Positions 5,660-7,643 of a stretch of 7,643 nt of DNA are shown here, one piece after another. The stretch comes from Actinomycetes bacterium (GTDB lineage: Bacteria; Actinomycetota; Acidimicrobiia; Acidimicrobiales; UBA8190), in the NCBI GenBank assembly GCA_021798135.1, contig JAJZYI010000166.1, positions 1-7,643 on the forward strand. The letters are read 5' to 3'. A program made the translations under genes and the position numbers. The notes beneath the pieces were generated by a model. The model searched no databases and was not told where the DNA came from. It saw nothing but the letters and a program-made list of their open reading frames with translations. Each line of letters begins with the position of its first letter. Positions within the stretch are counted from its first letter, which is position 1.

Positions 5660-5751
5660 CGGGAGCCCGGCGAGTGCCCGACGTCGGTGCGGGGGATGGG
5701 GCACAGCTGCTGGGCGCTCGCCGGCACGCGCTGCCCGCGCCCGCCCGGCGG

Positions 5752-6648
5752 TCAGGGGGTGCCGGGCGCGTTCCCCGGCGCGCTGCGGGCCGGGCCGCCG
5801 CCAGCGGCCGCGGCGGCACCGACGGCTTCCGCCATGCCCGCGGCCAGCTCCTGCATGCCCTGGAGGAACGTGTCGACGTCCGCGGTCTTGAGCTCGACCA
5901 CCGGCTTCATGTCGGGCACGTAGTGCTCGAACCGCCCGCTGCCGACGGCGTCGACGATGGTCGCGGCCACGGTCTCGGCCGGCTCGAGGGGCCCCGAGTA
6001 CAGCGGCGGGTCGTTCCCCGGCCGGTCCCACAGCTCGGTGTCGATGGCACCAGGCAGGACCAGCCGCACCGTCACGCCGGTGCCGGCGAGGTCGGCGGCG
6101 ATCGCCTCGCTCCAGCCCGCGAGGGCGAACTTCGAGGCCGAGTAGGCCGCCTCGGTCATCACGCCGAGGCGCCCGCCCAGGCTCGAGACGTTCACCACGG
6201 TGCCGTGCCGGCGGGCGAGCATGCCGGGCAGCAGGGCGAGCGTCACGGCCACCGGCGACAGGAAGTTGGTGCGCATGGTGCGCTCCACGTCGTCGAGCGA
6301 CAGGCGCTGCACCGGCCGGCGCATGGGCACGCCGGCGTTGTTGACGAGGAGGTCGAGGCCACCGGCGGCGTGCCAGGCCTGGAGCGCGACGTCACGGGCC
6401 GCCTTCGGGTCGGCGAGGTCGGCGACGATCCGGCTGGAGCCGGGAGCGGTGCGGCGGCAGTCCCGGAGCACCTCGTCGAGGCGGTCGCGCCGGCGGGCCA
6501 CCAGGACCACCGTGGTGCCCCGCGCCGCGAGGAGCCGGGCGGTGGCGGCGCCGATGCCCGAGGACGCCCCCGTCACCAGCGCGGTCGCCGGTGGTGGGCC
6601 CGCCGTGCCGCTGTCGTCGGTGTCGTCGATCGCCGAGTCGGGTGCCAT
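5752..6648 (-). CDS. Classical short-chain dehydrogenase/reductase (SDR)
   Basis: This 298-residue cytoplasmic oxidoreductase has the full set of classical SDR landmarks. The cofactor loop is TGASSGIG (26-33). An arginine cluster after strand 2 (A-R52-R53-R54) suggests a preference for NADP(H). NNAG is at 103-106. The catalytic tetrad is N128 (in TNFL), S156 (in VNVSS), Y169 and K173 (YSASK). LPGAIDTELW (198-207) is the usual P-G motif after the active site. The C-terminus (about 240-298) is longer than in minimal SDRs and ends in an A/G/P-rich tail. The substrate, an alcohol or carbonyl compound, cannot be inferred. The ATG at 6648 is firmly supported by GGAGG five bases before it (6654-6658 on the plus strand). 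The first 20 residues are acidic and disordered-looking. The aldolase gene is 211 bases upstream on the same strand. Confidence 0.93.
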   Translation of the reverse strand: MAPDSAIDDTDDSGTAGPPPATALVTGASSGIGAATARLLAARGTTVVLVARRRDRLDEVLRDCRRTAPGSSRIVADLADPKAARDVALQAWHAAGGLDLLVNNAGVPMRRPVQRLSLDDVERTMRTNFLSPVAVTLALLPGMLARRHGTVVNVSSLGGRLGVMTEAAYSASKFALAGWSEAIAADLAGTGVTVRLVLPGAIDTELWDRPGNDPPLYSGPLEPAETVAATIVDAVGSGRFEHYVPDMKPVVELKTADVDTFLQGMQELAAGMAEAVGAAAAAGGGPARSAPGNAPGTP

Positions 6649-6653
6649 GTGGA

Positions 6654-6658
6654 CCTCC
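6654..6658 (-). promoter_or_regulatory. Strong ribosome binding site fixing the dehydrogenase start
   Basis: The minus strand reads GGAGG followed by five bases and then ATG at 6648. This near-ideal site rules out the much longer upstream extension of the same open frame. Confidence 0.85.
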
Positions 6659-6695
6659 GTCACCGGCCCGGATGCCGCGGGCCTGGGACTGCCAT

Positions 6696-6713
6696 CGTGC
6701 CCCAACCGGCACG
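6696..6713. promoter_or_regulatory. Inverted repeat upstream of the dehydrogenase gene
   Basis: CGTGCC (6696-6701) and GGCACG (6708-6713) are perfect arms around a six-base centre, about 48 bases before the dehydrogenase ATG. The position suits an operator or leader hairpin. No clear -10/-35 pair is visible alongside it. Confidence 0.3.
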
Positions 6714-6729
6714 GCGCCTGCTCGTCCGT

Positions 6730-6766
6730 GGCGCCCGGCCGGCTGCCGGCGCCGGCTGGCGGCGCC
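6730..6766. terminator. GC-palindrome cluster after the aldolase gene, possible terminator
   Basis: Three copies of the self-complementary GGCGCC occur at 6730-6735, 6748-6753 and 6761-6766, with interleaved GCCGGC elements, so several alternative stems can form. It lies about 94-130 bases past the aldolase stop on the minus strand. In DNA this GC-rich such clusters are partly expected, so the terminator role is tentative. Confidence 0.3.
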
Positions 6767-6859
6767 CTGGGCGGGGCAGGGGTGCCCGAGGCAGCCGGTC
6801 GGGCCGAGGCACCGCCCGGTCCGCGGCCCGGCAGCGCCGCCAGGCTGCAGGAGTGGCCC

Positions 6860-7516
6860 TCACCGCCGGGCGAGGCGTGCCGCGCGGTAGGTGGCCGCCA
6901 GGTCGTGCCCGTCGCCTGCGGGCACCGGGACCGGGCCGCCGAGCGCCACGGCACCGGCGACGATCCGCGCCGTGCGCTCCACGACGGCCGTGACGTGCAT
7001 GGCGTCGGCCGGCGACCGGCCCACGGCCACCATGCCGTGGTTGGCCAGCAGGACGGCACCGCGGTCCGCCAGGTGGCGCACGGCGTGCCGCCCGAGCTCG
7101 GCGGACCCGCTGGGGGCGTACTCGGCGACGGCGACGTCGCCGCCCACGACCATCGCCACCTCGTCCACGGCGGCCGGGAGCGGGCGGCGGGCGACGGCGA
7201 ACATGCTGGCGTGCACCGCGTGGCAGTGGACGACGCCGGCGATCTCGGGGAAGGCCGCGTAGCAGGCCAGGTGGAGCGCCAGCTCCGAGGAGGCCGGCCA
7301 CCGGCCGGCGACCAGGGTGCCCTGGCAGTCGACGACGACGAGGTCGCCGGCGGTCATCGTCCCGTAGGGCACGGAGGCGGGGGTCACGCACACCGTCCCG
7401 TCGGGGCGGCGCGCCGAGACGTTGCCCGACGTCCCTTCCACGAGACCCCGGGCCACCAGCTCTCGCACCGCGCCGAGCACGGCGCCGGCGGCGTCCTCCA
7501 CGAACCGCTCGTGCAT
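6860..7516 (-). CDS. Class II aldolase/adducin-family protein (fuculose-phosphate-aldolase-like)
   Basis: This 218-residue protein has the usual size and motif order of zinc-dependent class II aldolases. GTSGNVSAR (28-36) and VTPASVPYGTM (44-54) form the phosphate-binding region. PASSELALH (74-82) carries E78, equivalent to the catalytic Glu73 of L-fuculose-1-phosphate aldolase. H98-C-H100 and H160 (in ANHGMVAVG) are the three zinc ligands. All key residues are present, so it should be active. Family members cleave sugar phosphates such as fuculose- or ribulose-phosphate, or decarboxylate 3-oxo-tetronate phosphates; the sequence does not decide between these. No partner kinase or isomerase is nearby. 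The ATG at 7516 is chosen because AGGGAGGTG precedes it at eight bases; an in-frame ATG at 7558 lacks this and would add a low-complexity head. The dehydrogenase follows 211 bases downstream and a palindrome lies upstream. Confidence 0.9.
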   Translation of the reverse strand: MHERFVEDAAGAVLGAVRELVARGLVEGTSGNVSARRPDGTVCVTPASVPYGTMTAGDLVVVDCQGTLVAGRWPASSELALHLACYAAFPEIAGVVHCHAVHASMFAVARRPLPAAVDEVAMVVGGDVAVAEYAPSGSAELGRHAVRHLADRGAVLLANHGMVAVGRSPADAMHVTAVVERTARIVAGAVALGGPVPVPAGDGHDLAATYRAARLARR

Positions 7517-7524
7517 GGTCGGGG

Positions 7525-7533
7525 CACCTCCCT
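7525..7533 (-). promoter_or_regulatory. Ribosome binding site fixing the aldolase start
   Basis: The minus strand reads AGGGAGGTG, eight bases before the ATG at 7516. It favours this start over the in-frame ATG at 7558. Confidence 0.75.
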
Positions 7534-7541
7534 GGCGCACC

Positions 7542-7559
7542 GGTGGCCGGGCGGCCACC
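7542..7559. promoter_or_regulatory. 8-2-8 palindrome between promoter region and aldolase start, operator candidate
   Basis: GGTGGCCG (7542-7549), two G bases, then CGGCCACC (7552-7559) make a perfect 18-base inverted repeat with a two-base centre. That short centre is more typical of a dimeric repressor's operator than of an RNA hairpin. It sits between the possible -10 region (7570-7578) and the ribosome site, where a bound repressor would block transcription. Confidence 0.42.
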
Positions 7560-7569
7560 CGTCGTGCCC

Positions 7570-7578
7570 GTATTCGTA
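7570..7578 (-). promoter_or_regulatory. Possible -10 region for the aldolase gene
   Basis: The minus strand here reads TACGAATAC, an isolated A/T-containing patch in otherwise nearly pure G and C. TACGAA and GAATAC both approximate a TAnnnT -10 box without matching the last T. No TTGAC-like -35 is seen. The leader would be about 50 bases. Confidence 0.3.
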
Positions 7579-7608
7579 GCGCCGGGCCGCGCCGGGTCGC
7601 GCCGAGCC
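7579..7608. repeat. Three tandem copies of a 10-bp unit
   Basis: GCGCCGGGCC, GCGCCGGGTC and GCGCCGAGCC follow each other without gaps, differing at only two positions. They lie directly upstream of the possible aldolase promoter. They could be regulator half-sites in phase at one helical turn, or simple GC-rich slippage. Confidence 0.55.
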
Positions 7609-7616
7609 CGCCGGCG

Positions 7617-7630
7617 GCGCGGCGCCGCGC
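7617..7630. repeat. 14-bp perfect palindrome at right edge
   Basis: GCGCGGCGCCGCGC is its own reverse complement. It may be the terminator hairpin of a gene lying beyond the right edge. The 127 bases upstream of the aldolase start contain no recognisable coding sequence. Confidence 0.3.
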
Positions 7631-7643
7631 GGCCCGCCCGGGC

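Noticed and set aside
3725..6031. A 768-codon open frame on the minus strand overlapping the transporter and parts of its neighbours
   Set aside because: It is the wrong frame of the transporter region, made mainly of R, G, P and A, with no motif. The in-frame transporter translation has helices and MFS signatures.
3403..6993. A 1196-codon open frame on the plus strand opposite the hydrolase, transporter and dehydrogenase genes
   Set aside because: The translation is low-complexity (G, A, R, P, E, H repeats) with no domain, and it lies antisense to three genes with clear catalytic or membrane motifs. It is a GC-bias shadow frame.
6649..7059. Upstream extension of the dehydrogenase frame into the aldolase gene
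   Set aside because: The strong GGAGG site before ATG 6648 and the normal SDR N-terminus fix the start there.
1..7643. tRNA, rRNA, insertion sequence, phage, toxin or defence genes
   Set aside because: I looked on both strands and found no supporting motif, terminal repeat or RNA signature.

Overview
The window is very GC-rich (about three quarters or more G+C by eye). Its codon use favours G or C in third positions, several genes appear to start with GTG, and one gene looks leaderless. This points to a high-GC actinomycete-type bacterium (Actinomycetota); the exact lineage cannot be read from the sequence. Nearly every frame is open over long distances, so many long open frames are shadows. 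I keep only frames with recognisable protein families.

Layout. The left edge carries the first 135 codons of a minus-strand MalT/LuxR-type ATPase regulator that runs off the window (1-405). A short divergent spacer (406-532) with one inverted repeat follows. Then come three plus-strand genes: a small two-helix LapA-domain membrane protein (533-775), a four-helix potassium channel overlapping its end (about 751-1344), and, after a perfect 22-bp palindrome, a two-lobed dCTP deaminase of the long DCD type (1406-2593) with a promoter-like box directly before its GTG. A convergent spacer (2594-2681) holds a 38-bp-period direct repeat and a strong hairpin. The rest is four minus-strand genes, in transcription order from the right edge: a class II aldolase/adducin-family protein (7516-6860), a classical short-chain dehydrogenase (6648-5752), a 12-helix MFS transporter (5499-4003) and a beta-lactamase-fold serine hydrolase/esterase (3881-2682). 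Gaps of 121-252 bases containing hairpins separate these four, so they are better seen as neighbouring genes, perhaps several transcription units, than one tight operon.

How they may work together. The LapA protein and the channel are very likely co-expressed (overlapping reading frames, same strand, both membrane proteins). The deaminase is a nucleotide-pool enzyme feeding dUTP/dUMP for thymidylate synthesis and has its own apparent promoter. The aldolase, dehydrogenase and transporter could belong to a small catabolic module for a sugar or hydroxy-acid, but no kinase or dedicated regulator is present and the substrate cannot be named.

Most of the window is ordinary accessory or housekeeping content. 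I found no phage, transposon, CRISPR, toxin or defence system. The most interesting points are the duplicated dUTPase-fold architecture and leaderless-looking start of the deaminase, the promoter-plus-palindrome upstream of the aldolase gene, the perfect palindrome between channel and deaminase, and the overlapping LapA/channel pair.
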